Shown: piece after piece, positions 8,624-17,413 of the stretch
Numbering within the stretch: the stretch's first letter is position 1
Layout: every line of letters begins with the position of its first letter
NCBI RefSeq assembly: GCF_002964605.1
Contig: NZ_PQDH01000025.1
Coordinates: 1-47,914 of the forward strand
DNA length: 47,914 nt
Direction of reading: 5' to 3'
From: Vallitalea okinawensis
Lineage (GTDB): Bacteria; Bacillota; Clostridia; Lachnospirales; PQDH01
Notes under the pieces: model-generated
What the model was told of the DNA's origin: nothing
Seen by the model: only the letters and a program-made list of their open reading frames with translations
Database searches by the model: none
Translations under genes and position numbers: made by a program

Positions 8624-8983
8624 TTACATGACATCACCAGGCAATACCATGTCGATAATCCCGATGACTATTGCTCCAATTATAGCTCCCCAGATGGTGA
8701 TTTCAAAGCCTGTAACAACGAATTGAGTTGCATAAAGTATAAACCCTGAAACAATGAACCCAACTACGCCTCTTCCAAATGGTGAAGCATCAATTCCTGT
8801 AAATCTTTGAATTAAGTAATCTAATGCTACAATAACGATGGCTGCTAGAATTAGAGCCCAAATACCTGATATACTGAACCCAGGTGTAAGAAAGGCTGCA
8901 ATACAAACAACTATAGCTGTTAGAACTAAACGAGCCACTATATTCTTAACACTGACTTCTTTTCTTCCTTCAGTATTTGCCAT
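8624..8983 (-). CDS. small four-helix membrane protein, YvlD/phage holin family 4 superfamily
   Basis: The 119-residue protein has a charged N-terminus and four hydrophobic helices at about residues 14-33, 38-58, 69-89 and 91-115. The glycine pattern (ITPGF-like FLTPGFSISG, PFGRGVVGFIVSG, IIDMVLPG) matches the YvlD/PF04020 group, often called phage holin family. These genes are chromosomal, and in Bacillus the group is linked to envelope stress. No phage gene lies nearby, so a lytic role is unlikely. It stands alone between a GGAGG-preceded start and its own terminator. Confidence 0.8.
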   Translation of the reverse strand: MANTEGRKEVSVKNIVARLVLTAIVVCIAAFLTPGFSISGIWALILAAIVIVALDYLIQRFTGIDASPFGRGVVGFIVSGFILYATQFVVTGFEITIWGAIIGAIVIGIIDMVLPGDVM

Positions 8984-9055
8984 AATAATTCCTCCTTTGC
9001 ATCATATGCATTTATCCACCTATATAGTTGCCTACAATTCATTATTCTATACATT

Positions 9056-11158
9056 TTATTCTTTATAAATTATTATCCCGTCTTTAATAACCATCTTCAC
9101 TTTTTCTAAATTCTCTATCTGATCAAGAGGATTTTCCTTCAAAATTAATATATCCGCAATCTTTCCTTCATCAATAGTACCCAACGTATCTTCTCTTCCA
9201 CATACTATAGCAGAATTCTTTGTAGAAGCAACAATTATATCCATAGGTGTCATTCCTGAGTCTTGCATGGATAATAATTCATACATGGGCATACCAAGAT
9301 CCATCTCTTTACCAAAGGGGTCCCCACCATAATCATTGCCAAGTGCTATTAGACCTCCAAGATTAAAATAGTTGTTTAAGTTAATTTTGGTCATCAGACT
9401 ATTATACTGCAATACCTCTTGTGTAGGTATGAGATACATTTTATTGTCAATCATTTTATTAAAAATACTATCATCAACATTCGTCATCCAATTATGAGCT
9501 ATATCATCTACCCCTGCATTGATAGCTGTTTCGATATTACTGCTGTTTGATACAGAGACATGAGCGGTTACTTTAATCCCCTTTGAGTGAGCTGTTTCTA
9601 CTATTGCTTTCAACTCTTCTTGTGATAAGATAGGATACCATTCTCCAAAAGGTTCTCCTGTCTCAATCGCTACCTTTATCACATCTGCACCTCTATTGAT
9701 GATATCCAGTGTTTTTTCTTTTGCATCTTCTACAGAAGTAATATGTAAAGCCCATGGTCCTTGGGGATAACCTCCTGGCACTGTAAACATTGGTCCAGCC
9801 ATTATAACTCTCGCATAATCAGGACGAGAATTGATGTTATCTCTCATATCAAAGAGTGGTCTACTGATATCAGCTCCTATATCTCTTACAGTTGTGACAC
9901 CACTATTTGCCCATTCCTTTAAGTTATAGGCATTAAATCCATAGTGGACATGAGTATTTATGAACCCTGGCAGTATATAGTTGCCTTTTAAATCGTAACT
10001 TTTATAATCATCAGGTATATATCTCTCTTTTTTTAATCCAACATATTCAATGAAGCCATTATTAACAAGAATTAATGTATCCTCTATAGGAGTACCTCCA
10101 TTACCATCAATAAGCGTACCGTTTAGAAGTGCAATTTTTTCTTCAATCATTTCTATATGTTTATCATCTTCAGTTTTTGGCATAATGCTATTAATGCTAT
10201 TTTCCCCTTTCTGACTTTTGAAGGTATATGTATAAAAGGGGATAATTGGATCAAAATTGATCTCATCCTCAGTACCACTCTCTATGTTTAACCAATAGAA
10301 GTTATGTTCAGGTTTATAAGCATAGTCATACACAATTTTATCAATAAGGATATCCTCTCCATCTTCAGACCAGTACTGAGGATAAATAGTTTCCCCCTTT
10401 AAATCTACACGATCCATCTTACTACTTTCAATATCTGTTAAATAAACGGACGTACTATAATGAGGTTCTTCTAATGCTATCGCTAAATCAAAACTATTTG
10501 GTGACCAAACGATTGATCTTACAGGTTTATCATCTGTAACAACCTTCGTAACGTCTCCTGATTTGATATCTAATATATATAATTGGTAAAGGGAATGCCA
10601 TCCCTCATGATCTCGATTTGAAACAAAAGCTATTTTTTCTCCATCCGGTGACCACATGGGCATATAGTCATCTGCAGGATGAGATGATAGATTAATTATT
10701 TTACCTGTTTTTAATTCCAAACAATATATCTCTCTATCTACATCCCTAAAAGAGGATAAAAGAAGATATCTACCATCAGGCGACCAACCACAAACCTTAT
10801 CAAGAGAGGTTGTACCCTTTACAGGGTGAAGCTCTTTACCATTATCATTCATTATGTATGATTGCCATTGACTATTAATACTCTTAGTATAAGCTATTCT
10901 TTTTCCATCTGGTGACCATGCCATACTTATATAATTTAGCTTTCCATTTGTCAAATTAATAATTTCATGAGTTTCTGAATCAAACCTATAGATATCACCT
11001 AATGAATTTTCATCTTCAATGAATATCATATCTATTGGACCTTCTTCAGTTTTATCATTTCCTCTTATAAAAGTAGATATACTTATCGACAAAACAACAA
11101 CTATAAGAACTATCCCAACTGCAAAATATAGCTGTTTAATCTTTTTTATTTTAGTCAT
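9056..11158 (-). CDS. membrane-anchored TolB-like propeller fused to amidohydrolase
   Basis: The 700-residue protein starts with a membrane helix (about 10-30) without a lipobox. A PD40/TolB-type propeller follows, with repeated blades AWSPDGKRIAY, GWSPDGRYLLL, MWSPDGEKIAF, VWSPNSFDLAI and YWSEDGEDILI (about 50-310). The C-terminal half is an amidohydrolase: HVH at 403-405, a K in VIKVAIE that may be carboxylated, later histidines in VTAHVS and DIAHNW, and D in ALGNDYGG. All metal ligands look present, so it is probably active outside the membrane. The related families include prolidase-like and imidazolonepropionase-like hydrolases; the substrate is unknown. It is monocistronic, with a good GAGG ribosome site. 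Confidence 0.85.
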   Translation of the reverse strand: MTKIKKIKQLYFAVGIVLIVVVLSISISTFIRGNDKTEEGPIDMIFIEDENSLGDIYRFDSETHEIINLTNGKLNYISMAWSPDGKRIAYTKSINSQWQSYIMNDNGKELHPVKGTTSLDKVCGWSPDGRYLLLSSFRDVDREIYCLELKTGKIINLSSHPADDYMPMWSPDGEKIAFVSNRDHEGWHSLYQLYILDIKSGDVTKVVTDDKPVRSIVWSPNSFDLAIALEEPHYSTSVYLTDIESSKMDRVDLKGETIYPQYWSEDGEDILIDKIVYDYAYKPEHNFYWLNIESGTEDEINFDPIIPFYTYTFKSQKGENSINSIMPKTEDDKHIEMIEEKIALLNGTLIDGNGGTPIEDTLILVNNGFIEYVGLKKERYIPDDYKSYDLKGNYILPGFINTHVHYGFNAYNLKEWANSGVTTVRDIGADISRPLFDMRDNINSRPDYARVIMAGPMFTVPGGYPQGPWALHITSVEDAKEKTLDIINRGADVIKVAIETGEPFGEWYPILSQEELKAIVETAHSKGIKVTAHVSVSNSSNIETAINAGVDDIAHNWMTNVDDSIFNKMIDNKMYLIPTQEVLQYNSLMTKINLNNYFNLGGLIALGNDYGGDPFGKEMDLGMPMYELLSMQDSGMTPMDIIVASTKNSAIVCGREDTLGTIDEGKIADILILKENPLDQIENLEKVKMVIKDGIIIYKE

Positions 11159-11248
11159 TTAATTTCCTCCCTAATAATAAATAGGTATATTATATATAAT
11201 TATAGAAGATCCATTATCTCTTTGCTTTACATTTATTGCTTTTTTACT

Positions 11249-12118
11249 TTAGTCATCTTGTAAAGGAATCCAAATTTCAAAACTATTATCCTCTTTTAGA
11301 TATTGAGTAAAATCAACTGCTTCTATCAAATCCATTTGATTGGATAACTTATACTTACTTTGTGGAAGCCAAACTCCATATACATAATCAAGTGCTTCAT
11401 AGAACCTTCCTAGATCTGAGTTGAATTTAAATAGAAATGAAGCATATAAAGATGAGGGGACAGTGTAATATTCCATTCCCTCTGGAATAGACTTTATGTC
11501 TCTGACTTCAAATGATGCTATGTAATTAAAAAATTTTCCTAAACAACTATCAAATGAAACACCAAAACCTATTTCTCCGACTAATCCAGCTATCTCCTTA
11601 CGTCGTTCTAAAAAGTTATACCAAAGATTTGGTACTGCTCTGGTATCTTTATTTTCATCAAATGAACAGGTTATTTTCATTCCTACAACTGAAAAACTAC
11701 TTTTTCTAAATATTCTTGGTCCAAAAATACAACCTACTTTATTATTAATAAGCTTTCTATGGCTAACATCAACATGTTCAAAATGATCAATAGATACTTC
11801 TTTATTTCTATATTCTATTGGAGATAAATCATATAAACCTTTAAAGGCTCGAGTAAATGCTGTGTGGGAATTGTACCCTACATCCATAGCAATGTTAATG
11901 ATACTCTCACAAGTATAATGAAGCTTTTGCGCTGCTATGGTCAAGCGTCTCTTACGAACATATTCCATTACCCCTATCCCTACCATAGCCTTAAACAAAC
12001 GATGGAAATGAAATTTTGAACACAAGGATATTTCAGCAAGATTTTCTACTGTTATCTCTTGATCTAAATTCTCTTCTATGTAATCTAATGATTTTTGAAT
12101 ACACTCAATATAATTCAT
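11249..12118 (-). CDS. AraC-family regulator with GyrI-like ligand-binding domain
   Basis: Residues 5-106 form the double helix-turn-helix of the SoxS/Rob/MarA group (AEISLCSKFHFHRLFKAMVG and DVGYNSHTAFTRAFKGLYDLSPIEYR). Residues about 125-289 form an effector-binding domain of the GyrI-like/BmrR type (SFSVVGMKITCSF, GIMEYYTV-like block, EIWIPL near the end). Such regulators bind small, often hydrophobic or drug-like ligands and activate stress or efflux genes. It differs in domain order from the sugar-type AraC regulators of the window. The adjacent amidohydrolase gene, 90 bases downstream on the same strand, could be a target, but this is inference. Confidence 0.88.
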   Translation of the reverse strand: MNYIECIQKSLDYIEENLDQEITVENLAEISLCSKFHFHRLFKAMVGIGVMEYVRKRRLTIAAQKLHYTCESIINIAMDVGYNSHTAFTRAFKGLYDLSPIEYRNKEVSIDHFEHVDVSHRKLINNKVGCIFGPRIFRKSSFSVVGMKITCSFDENKDTRAVPNLWYNFLERRKEIAGLVGEIGFGVSFDSCLGKFFNYIASFEVRDIKSIPEGMEYYTVPSSLYASFLFKFNSDLGRFYEALDYVYGVWLPQSKYKLSNQMDLIEAVDFTQYLKEDNSFEIWIPLQDD

Positions 12119-12140
12119 TTAATTCCCCCAAAAGATTATT

Positions 12141-12169
12141 AAATTAACTTCACATAAAAATGTTATCAA
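12141..12169 (-). promoter_or_regulatory. candidate promoter of the AraC/GyrI-like gene
   Basis: Minus strand TTGATA (12164-12169), 17 bases, TAATTT (12141-12146), close to the start codon. The rest of the 291-base gap between the two divergent genes (12119-12409) shows nothing else recognisable except the plus-strand promoter listed next. Confidence 0.45.
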
Positions 12170-12360
12170 CTCTGTGTTATTCTATATGTGCTTGTATTTA
12201 GATGAACGATTTGATTCAAGTAACTCTAGGATGATTATATTCATATAATTTAAAGAGGCTATTTCACTTTACAGAAAATCAGATTAATATTTGTTGAATC
12301 TCAAGTGCTTAGATAATAAGAGAACTTCATTCACTAAATTATATCAAAACTAGAGATTTA

Positions 12361-12389
12361 TTGCCAATTCAATTTCTTATTTATATACT
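12361..12389 (+). promoter_or_regulatory. promoter of the LysM-YkuD gene
   Basis: TTGCCA (12361-12366), exactly 17 bases, TATACT (12384-12389), followed by a strong AAGGGGG ribosome site before the ATG at 12410. Confidence 0.65.
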
Positions 12390-12409
12390 TTCTTTCAAGG
12401 GGGAATCAT

Positions 12410-12895
12410 ATGAACTATCATGTAAAAGATGGTGACACCTTATACAGTATCCACCTACAATCTGGTGTACCTATTCGTAGTATTGTTATTGCTAATAATA
12501 TTGCAGATCCAAATAAGATCTATGTAGGACAAAAATTATTACTACCTGATGAGCATAATAATCCTTTTTCTGTAGAAGTCGATAGAAAAAACAGAATATT
12601 AAAATTACTCTTGAATGGTAATGTTATCGATACTTACAAGGTGGCAGTAGGAAAACCTAGTACTCCAACACCTCCAGGTCAATGGAAAATAATAAAAAAA
12701 GCGCTCTGGGGTGAACAGTTTGGCGGAACCTTCTTAAGGCTAAGTATTCCTTGGGGAATCTACGGTATACATGGGACTAATAAACCTTGGAGTATAGGTA
12801 AGAACGTAAGCAATGGTTGTATACGGATGTATTCTAATGAAGCAAGTGAGTTGCGTGAAATTCTACCTATTAATACACCTGTTCTCATCTATTGA
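12410..12895 (+). CDS. LysM domain L,D-transpeptidase (YkuD family)
   Basis: This 161-residue protein has a LysM peptidoglycan-binding motif at residues 2-46 (YHVKDGDTLYSI ... VGQKLLLP) and an L,D-transpeptidase catalytic domain at about 52-161. The catalytic motif has H121 in IHGT and C137 in SNGCIRM. The enzyme forms 3-3 peptide crosslinks or attaches proteins to peptidoglycan. Size and order equal Bacillus YkuD, which also lacks an ordinary signal peptide and is sporulation-linked. No signal peptide is seen here either. It is monocistronic and stands just upstream of an AraC-type regulator, without clear functional linkage. Confidence 0.92.
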   Translation: MNYHVKDGDTLYSIHLQSGVPIRSIVIANNIADPNKIYVGQKLLLPDEHNNPFSVEVDRKNRILKLLLNGNVIDTYKVAVGKPSTPTPPGQWKIIKKALWGEQFGGTFLRLSIPWGIYGIHGTNKPWSIGKNVSNGCIRMYSNEASELREILPINTPVLIY

Positions 12896-12958
12896 CACTT
12901 TACTAATACTATTCATTCCATTATACTAAAAGAAAAATGATAGATGGAGGCATCATTG

Positions 12959-13810
12959 ATGCAAAAAACACTATTTAAATATAAGGAGAATGGCGTTTTC
13001 TTTGAATTTTCTCAAAGCCAGCGATTTAAAGAGGGGCGCATGAATAATCATCATTTTCATCCATTTTATGAAATTTATTATTTGCATAAGGGATCTTGTG
13101 ATTATCTAATTGAAGGCAATCTTTATAGCTTGAATCCTGGGGATCTCGTTGTTATCAATAAATATGCTATTCATAAAACTCTCTACCCACGTTCTTCGGA
13201 AACAATAAGGTACTTGATTAATTTTGATGCTGGTATAATAGCGACACCATCGGAAGATGAAAAAGACTTGTTGATAGGACTTTTTCAAAATTCTACACCT
13301 GTTATACGTTTGAATGATCATCAAAAAAAATTATTTGAGAGCTACCTCTTTCAAATGATCGAGTACGCTCATCAGAAGGAATCTAGCTATGCTTTTAAAA
13401 TAAATACTTTCTTTCGTTTAATGATTATTCTCTTGAAAGAAGCCTCTGATTCTGGAAATCTAAAACTACCTAAAGAGCCTACTGAAATTGAAGAAAAGGT
13501 ATTAGATGTGGCTAATTTTATCTTGAAACACTATGATGAACCTATTACGCTTCCCTATTTAAGTGAATACTTTTACATAAGCCAGCATTACCTATCTCAT
13601 AAATTTAAAGAGATCACTGGCTTTACCATATCCGATTATATACAAATGACGAGAACCAAAAAAGCTCAAGAGCTCATCTTAACAACAGATTTAAAAATAA
13701 TTGACATCAGTGAGAAATGTGGTTTTGGTAGTGTATCTCAATTCAGAAGGGTTTTTTCTAAACATTCTGGTATGAGTCCAAGGGATTATCGTAAAATTGG
13801 TAACGTATAA
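12959..13810 (+). CDS. AraC-family regulator with cupin sensor domain
   Basis: The N-terminal cupin (about residues 20-95: NHHFHPFYEIYYL, SLNPGDLVVI) probably binds a sugar. The C-terminal double helix-turn-helix (about 180-280) has LPYLSEYFYISQHYLSHKFK and ISEKCGFGSVSQFRRVFSK. The ATG at 12959 is chosen over 12944 because GGAGG lies 8 bases before it; this gives 283 residues. It converges on the GH2 gene and shares a terminator with it. It is a clear paralogue of the regulator at 34676 (same phrases HFHPFYEIYYL, DYLIEGNL, INKY, HKTLYP, RYLINF), suggesting duplication with change of target. Confidence 0.9.
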   Translation: MQKTLFKYKENGVFFEFSQSQRFKEGRMNNHHFHPFYEIYYLHKGSCDYLIEGNLYSLNPGDLVVINKYAIHKTLYPRSSETIRYLINFDAGIIATPSEDEKDLLIGLFQNSTPVIRLNDHQKKLFESYLFQMIEYAHQKESSYAFKINTFFRLMIILLKEASDSGNLKLPKEPTEIEEKVLDVANFILKHYDEPITLPYLSEYFYISQHYLSHKFKEITGFTISDYIQMTRTKKAQELILTTDLKIIDISEKCGFGSVSQFRRVFSKHSGMSPRDYRKIGNV

Positions 13811-13842
13811 AAGACCTGAATGGATATAATCATTCAGGTCTT
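13808..13842. terminator. bidirectional terminator between AraC and GH2 genes
   Basis: The perfect 12-base stem AAGACCTGAATG/CATTCAGGTCTT (13811-13822 with 13831-13842) has an 8-base loop. T-rich sequence follows best on the minus strand. It separates the two convergent genes. Confidence 0.8.
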
Positions 13843-13860
13843 CACTTTAACCTTCGTTGC

Positions 13861-16191
13861 TTATTGAGTTTTTATATCTAGCAAAGCAGATTTCACTGCA
13901 ATCCTACTATATTTCTGTGGATACAAGAGCTCAGCTTTAATGCTTATTGTTCCAGGTTCTGTAGTTGATTGAACGATGACACCTGTCTGTCCTAATTCAG
14001 GTCGTTTAATAAAATCACCTATGATTTTTCCTGGACCATCTATTGTAAAAATGATATCATGAGCATCCAAGGTCAGGGGCGTGATTTGCCCATGGTCATC
14101 GTGAACATCACATCTAACAAAAAGTATGTCTGAACCATCAGCCTGCATATCGATTGTCATGTCATCTGGTTCTAGATGCAGTTGTCTTGGTACACCTGGT
14201 GTAAATCGTTTATCTACAGCAACGACTTCCCCATCAATAATCCCCTCTACTCTTATTTCTGATCGATCTCTACCATAATAGAACTGGTTCATAAATGTAG
14301 TCGGTGGATGCTTAATAGGTATATCATCCGGTTCTCTTTCTTCAATGAATACATCATTATGATAGAGACGAAGCTTCTCACAATTGCTAAACACAGTAAT
14401 ATCATCAGGACTTACATCGGACCAGTAATTAGCAATAAAGACTATAGGACCTGATTCAACATGAGGAATTATGTGATCTGGATCGCGTTGACTCTTAAAA
14501 AAGTAGAAGCTATACTTAGGGATTCGATGCAAATCTAAAAATCCTCCCCAACATGGATTGATGTGGTACCCTCTATTATGCTCCATACCTGGCCACATAC
14601 CAAAACCGCAGAGAGTTTCATCGTTATACTTACTGGTATAATTACTCAGCCACTTTTGCTTATCCCAGATCATTCGCCGTACCTGCTTCAGCATAATATC
14701 TTCTCCCCAGCTTCTAGGGACACGCCATGCACAATTTTGATCTGTAAAATTATCAGGTGAATCACCGTATTCCCTTACCCAACGTGGTTTATCAAAACGC
14801 TTTTTCATGGCCATATAGGCTTCTGGATCGTAATCCTCAGATTTTGGACCTAACATGCCAGGATCAAACTCCCTGTATACTACGTCGCTAAAACCTTGAT
14901 CAGATCCTGTATAACAAGGCCCTAGTGGTAATTCCTCATGGACAATCTCATGTACTCTTTGTTGGAAACTCTCTGGCATAACACTTTCGTTTAGAATTGG
15001 CTCCCAAAGAATGATAGAAGGATGATTACGCAACCAGCGAACAATATCTCTCAAATTTTTGTATACCCTCTCTACAAAGATACCTTCTTCATAATACTGC
15101 CATCCTGGTGAACTAATGATCAGCATGATACCTAAACGGTCACATTCATCAATAAAAGCTTTAGCGAAGGGGTAATGTGAACGTATATGCAACATACCTG
15201 CTTCTCGGTATTTCCTAGCATCTCTCTTTAGTAGACTATCGGGCATAGCATTACCTACGTGTATGTATGTTTGATGGTAGTTTGCACCAGATACCTTTAA
15301 TTGCTTACCATTGATAAGGAATCCTTTGTCTCTAGTAAAAGCAAAATCTCTTATACCTAGTGGCGTTACTACCTGATCAATTACATTATCTTCTTGAATG
15401 ATCTCTGTTCGTACTTGGTACATATACGGAGAATGAGGATGCCAAAGATGTGGATTGTTTACCTGACAGCTTTGGATTATATGCCTTTCATCTTGGGAGT
15501 CCAATTCATAACCCGTAATCACTTTAGCTACAGCACTTCCAGATTGGTCAATGACAGTCTGTTTGAGTTGATAAGATACAGACTGATCATATTCATTACG
15601 GATATGGCTTTGTATATGAACTGTAGCATTTGCTTCACTAATGTCTTCTGTTCGTACCCAAATACCTCCACCTGCTACCTGATCCTCCAAAAGGGGATGA
15701 GTGATGTAAATTCCGGGGGTTTGATAGAGTGTTACACCACGGTATAGACCACCTTCATAGGCAAAATCTAATCTTTCTTGAGGTTTCCCTGGAGGTACAT
15801 CATTTCTATCAGAATTATCTAGTCTAACAGCTAATACATTGGAATCGGTATAGGAAATGTAGGATGTAATATCATATACTGCTGGTGTATAACCGCAATA
15901 ATGACTTGGTAACTGATGGTCATTAATCCATACTTCAAGGACCTGCATAGCTCCTTCGAATTCTAGAATGACTTTTTCATTCTCCATGGAAGGTTCTAGG
16001 GTGAAATGTTTACGATAACGGCAAACCCCTTGGTAGTTACGACCTCCACTACTTATGATAGGAGCAATTTGTACACAATGAGGAAGATGTACTTCTTCCC
16101 AAAGGCTATCATCGTATTGAGGAAGGTGTGATGAAGTTTCATCACCTAATTTGAAACGCCATCCTTGATTAAAATGGGTTGTCTTTCTCAT
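13861..16191 (-). CDS. glycoside hydrolase family 2 protein (probable beta-galactosidase)
   Basis: The protein has 776 residues in classic GH2 order: jelly-roll sugar-binding domain (about 5-165), immunoglobulin-like domain (about 175-280), TIM barrel (about 285-560) and C-terminal beta domains. The acid/base is E402 in the block WEPILNES and the nucleophile E474 in VREYGD, by family analogy. GH2 includes beta-galactosidases, glucuronidases and mannosidases; the exact activity is uncertain. There is no signal peptide. The ATG at 16191 has AAGGTGG 8 bases before it and is preferred to the GTG at 16203. A divergent AraC-type gene with tandem repeats in the shared gap probably controls it. Confidence 0.88.
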   Translation of the reverse strand: MRKTTHFNQGWRFKLGDETSSHLPQYDDSLWEEVHLPHCVQIAPIISSGGRNYQGVCRYRKHFTLEPSMENEKVILEFEGAMQVLEVWINDHQLPSHYCGYTPAVYDITSYISYTDSNVLAVRLDNSDRNDVPPGKPQERLDFAYEGGLYRGVTLYQTPGIYITHPLLEDQVAGGGIWVRTEDISEANATVHIQSHIRNEYDQSVSYQLKQTVIDQSGSAVAKVITGYELDSQDERHIIQSCQVNNPHLWHPHSPYMYQVRTEIIQEDNVIDQVVTPLGIRDFAFTRDKGFLINGKQLKVSGANYHQTYIHVGNAMPDSLLKRDARKYREAGMLHIRSHYPFAKAFIDECDRLGIMLIISSPGWQYYEEGIFVERVYKNLRDIVRWLRNHPSIILWEPILNESVMPESFQQRVHEIVHEELPLGPCYTGSDQGFSDVVYREFDPGMLGPKSEDYDPEAYMAMKKRFDKPRWVREYGDSPDNFTDQNCAWRVPRSWGEDIMLKQVRRMIWDKQKWLSNYTSKYNDETLCGFGMWPGMEHNRGYHINPCWGGFLDLHRIPKYSFYFFKSQRDPDHIIPHVESGPIVFIANYWSDVSPDDITVFSNCEKLRLYHNDVFIEEREPDDIPIKHPPTTFMNQFYYGRDRSEIRVEGIIDGEVVAVDKRFTPGVPRQLHLEPDDMTIDMQADGSDILFVRCDVHDDHGQITPLTLDAHDIIFTIDGPGKIIGDFIKRPELGQTGVIVQSTTEPGTISIKAELLYPQKYSRIAVKSALLDIKTQ

Positions 16192-16226
16192 TTTTCTTAC
16201 CACCTTTTGAATATTATGATGGGTTC

Positions 16227-16290
16227 ATTATATAGAATAATCATGATTTTAAAAATGCATATAATCACTTTTTTGTGTACAAAATCACTT
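16227..16290 (-). promoter_or_regulatory. GH2 promoter with tandem operator-like repeats
   Basis: Minus-strand TATAAT (16227-16232) has only a weak TTTTTA at 17-base spacing (16250-16255). Just upstream lie two AAGTGATT copies (minus strand of 16283-16290 and 16263-16270), spaced 20 bases, two helical turns. A weak -35 and adjacent direct repeats are the usual layout of an AraC-activated promoter. The divergent AraC-type gene at 16492 is the obvious candidate. Confidence 0.55.
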
Positions 16291-16401
16291 GGGAATGTGT
16301 TCGTTCATGAATATGTTCGTGGGGTCAAGCATAGAAGGAAGATGGAGTAATAATAGCACTTATGGCTAATAAGATAAGTACGAATGCTTCGGAATACTCG
16401 T

Positions 16402-16430
16402 TTGTGATGGTAAATTGACTATGATATAAT
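16402..16430 (+). promoter_or_regulatory. promoter of the AraC-type gene at 16492
   Basis: TTGTGA (16402-16407), 17 bases, TATAAT (16425-16430), 62 bases before the start codon. Confidence 0.6.
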
Positions 16431-16491
16431 GAAAATAATAAATAAGTAAGTATGATCTAAAAAAGAGGATATAAGGAAGGCTTTAGTAAAG

Positions 16492-17355
16492 ATGGAAAAG
16501 AAGATATGTATTGATAATAATGAACTTAATCCTTTTATTAGAAAAGTGGGTATACAGGACTCAACGGGTTGGTCAGGATTGCGTAAATTGTATGATTATG
16601 AGATGCTTTATTTTATTCGTGGAAAAGGTAGGGTTGAAGTGGCTGAACAACAGTTTCAGCTGTCAACTGGGTCACTCATCTTATTGCCACCCAATACCCC
16701 TAATAAATTGTATGTACTGGATAAGGATAGCTATATCATTTGGGTTCATTTTGATTTTATATATTTTTCAGAAGGAAAAGAAATTGATTATGATGATCGC
16801 CAATTGATGCAAAAACATCTTATTCGTCCCAAGATTTTTTTAAGTAATGGTACTTCACTCTCCAATCACTTTAAAGTTCATGACCAAGATGCAATGACGT
16901 CTAATTTTGAGGAGATCCTGAGAAGCTATCACCAGAAAGATCTCTATTGGCAGATCAAGTGTAAGAGCATCATGCTAGATATTTTTTATCGTTTATTGAA
17001 GCAAGTAAATACGAAGGAAACATATTCTAACACTATTTCTAAAGAACGTATTATTCAGGATATGCTGCAGTACATTCATTATCATTATAACTATAAACTT
17101 CAATTAGAAGAAATTGCTGATTACGCAGGAGTCAGTGTTAATTATGCCAATACACTTTTTAAAGAAAGGACTAATGAAACTATTATCCAATACCTCAATC
17201 ATTATCGTCTGAAAAAAGCTATCAAGATTATTGAATCCAGTAATCAACCCATTGGACAAGTAGCAGAGCAAGTGGGGTTTTCTAATCCCCATTATTTCAG
17301 TCGAATAATGAAAAAATACACCGGAAAATCTCCTAAAGAATATCGAAACGAATAA
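16492..17355 (+). CDS. AraC-family regulator, probable activator of GH2
   Basis: The regulator has 287 residues. The cupin-like sensor (about 25-100) contains YEMLYFIRGKGRVEV and GSLILLPPNTPNKLYV. The helix-turn-helix pair (about 190-285) contains LEEIADYAGVSVNYANTLFKE and VAEQVGFSNPHYFSRIMKKYTGKSPKEYR. It is divergent from the GH2 gene with about 300 bases between them holding both promoters and tandem repeats. A sugar released or imported by the pathway is the likely inducer. GGAAGG lies somewhat far (11 bases) before the ATG. Confidence 0.88.
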   Translation: MEKKICIDNNELNPFIRKVGIQDSTGWSGLRKLYDYEMLYFIRGKGRVEVAEQQFQLSTGSLILLPPNTPNKLYVLDKDSYIIWVHFDFIYFSEGKEIDYDDRQLMQKHLIRPKIFLSNGTSLSNHFKVHDQDAMTSNFEEILRSYHQKDLYWQIKCKSIMLDIFYRLLKQVNTKETYSNTISKERIIQDMLQYIHYHYNYKLQLEEIADYAGVSVNYANTLFKERTNETIIQYLNHYRLKKAIKIIESSNQPIGQVAEQVGFSNPHYFSRIMKKYTGKSPKEYRNE

Positions 17356-17394
17356 ATAACCCTATCACTCATTAAAATGATGGGGTTATTTTTA
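17355..17394 (+). terminator. terminator after the AraC-type gene
   Basis: Thirteen-base stem AATAACCCTATCA/TGATGGGGTTATT (one G-T pair) with a 10-base loop and a following TTTTA. It also stands between convergent units, since uxaC ends at 17414 on the other strand. Confidence 0.85.
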
Positions 17395-17413
17395 CTTGGA
17401 CAATAAATCTGCA

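Noticed and set aside
8624-8983. Holin-like gene as a sign of a prophage
   Set aside because: The family name is historical; no phage gene, integrase or attachment site is near, and YvlD-type proteins are ordinary chromosomal membrane proteins.
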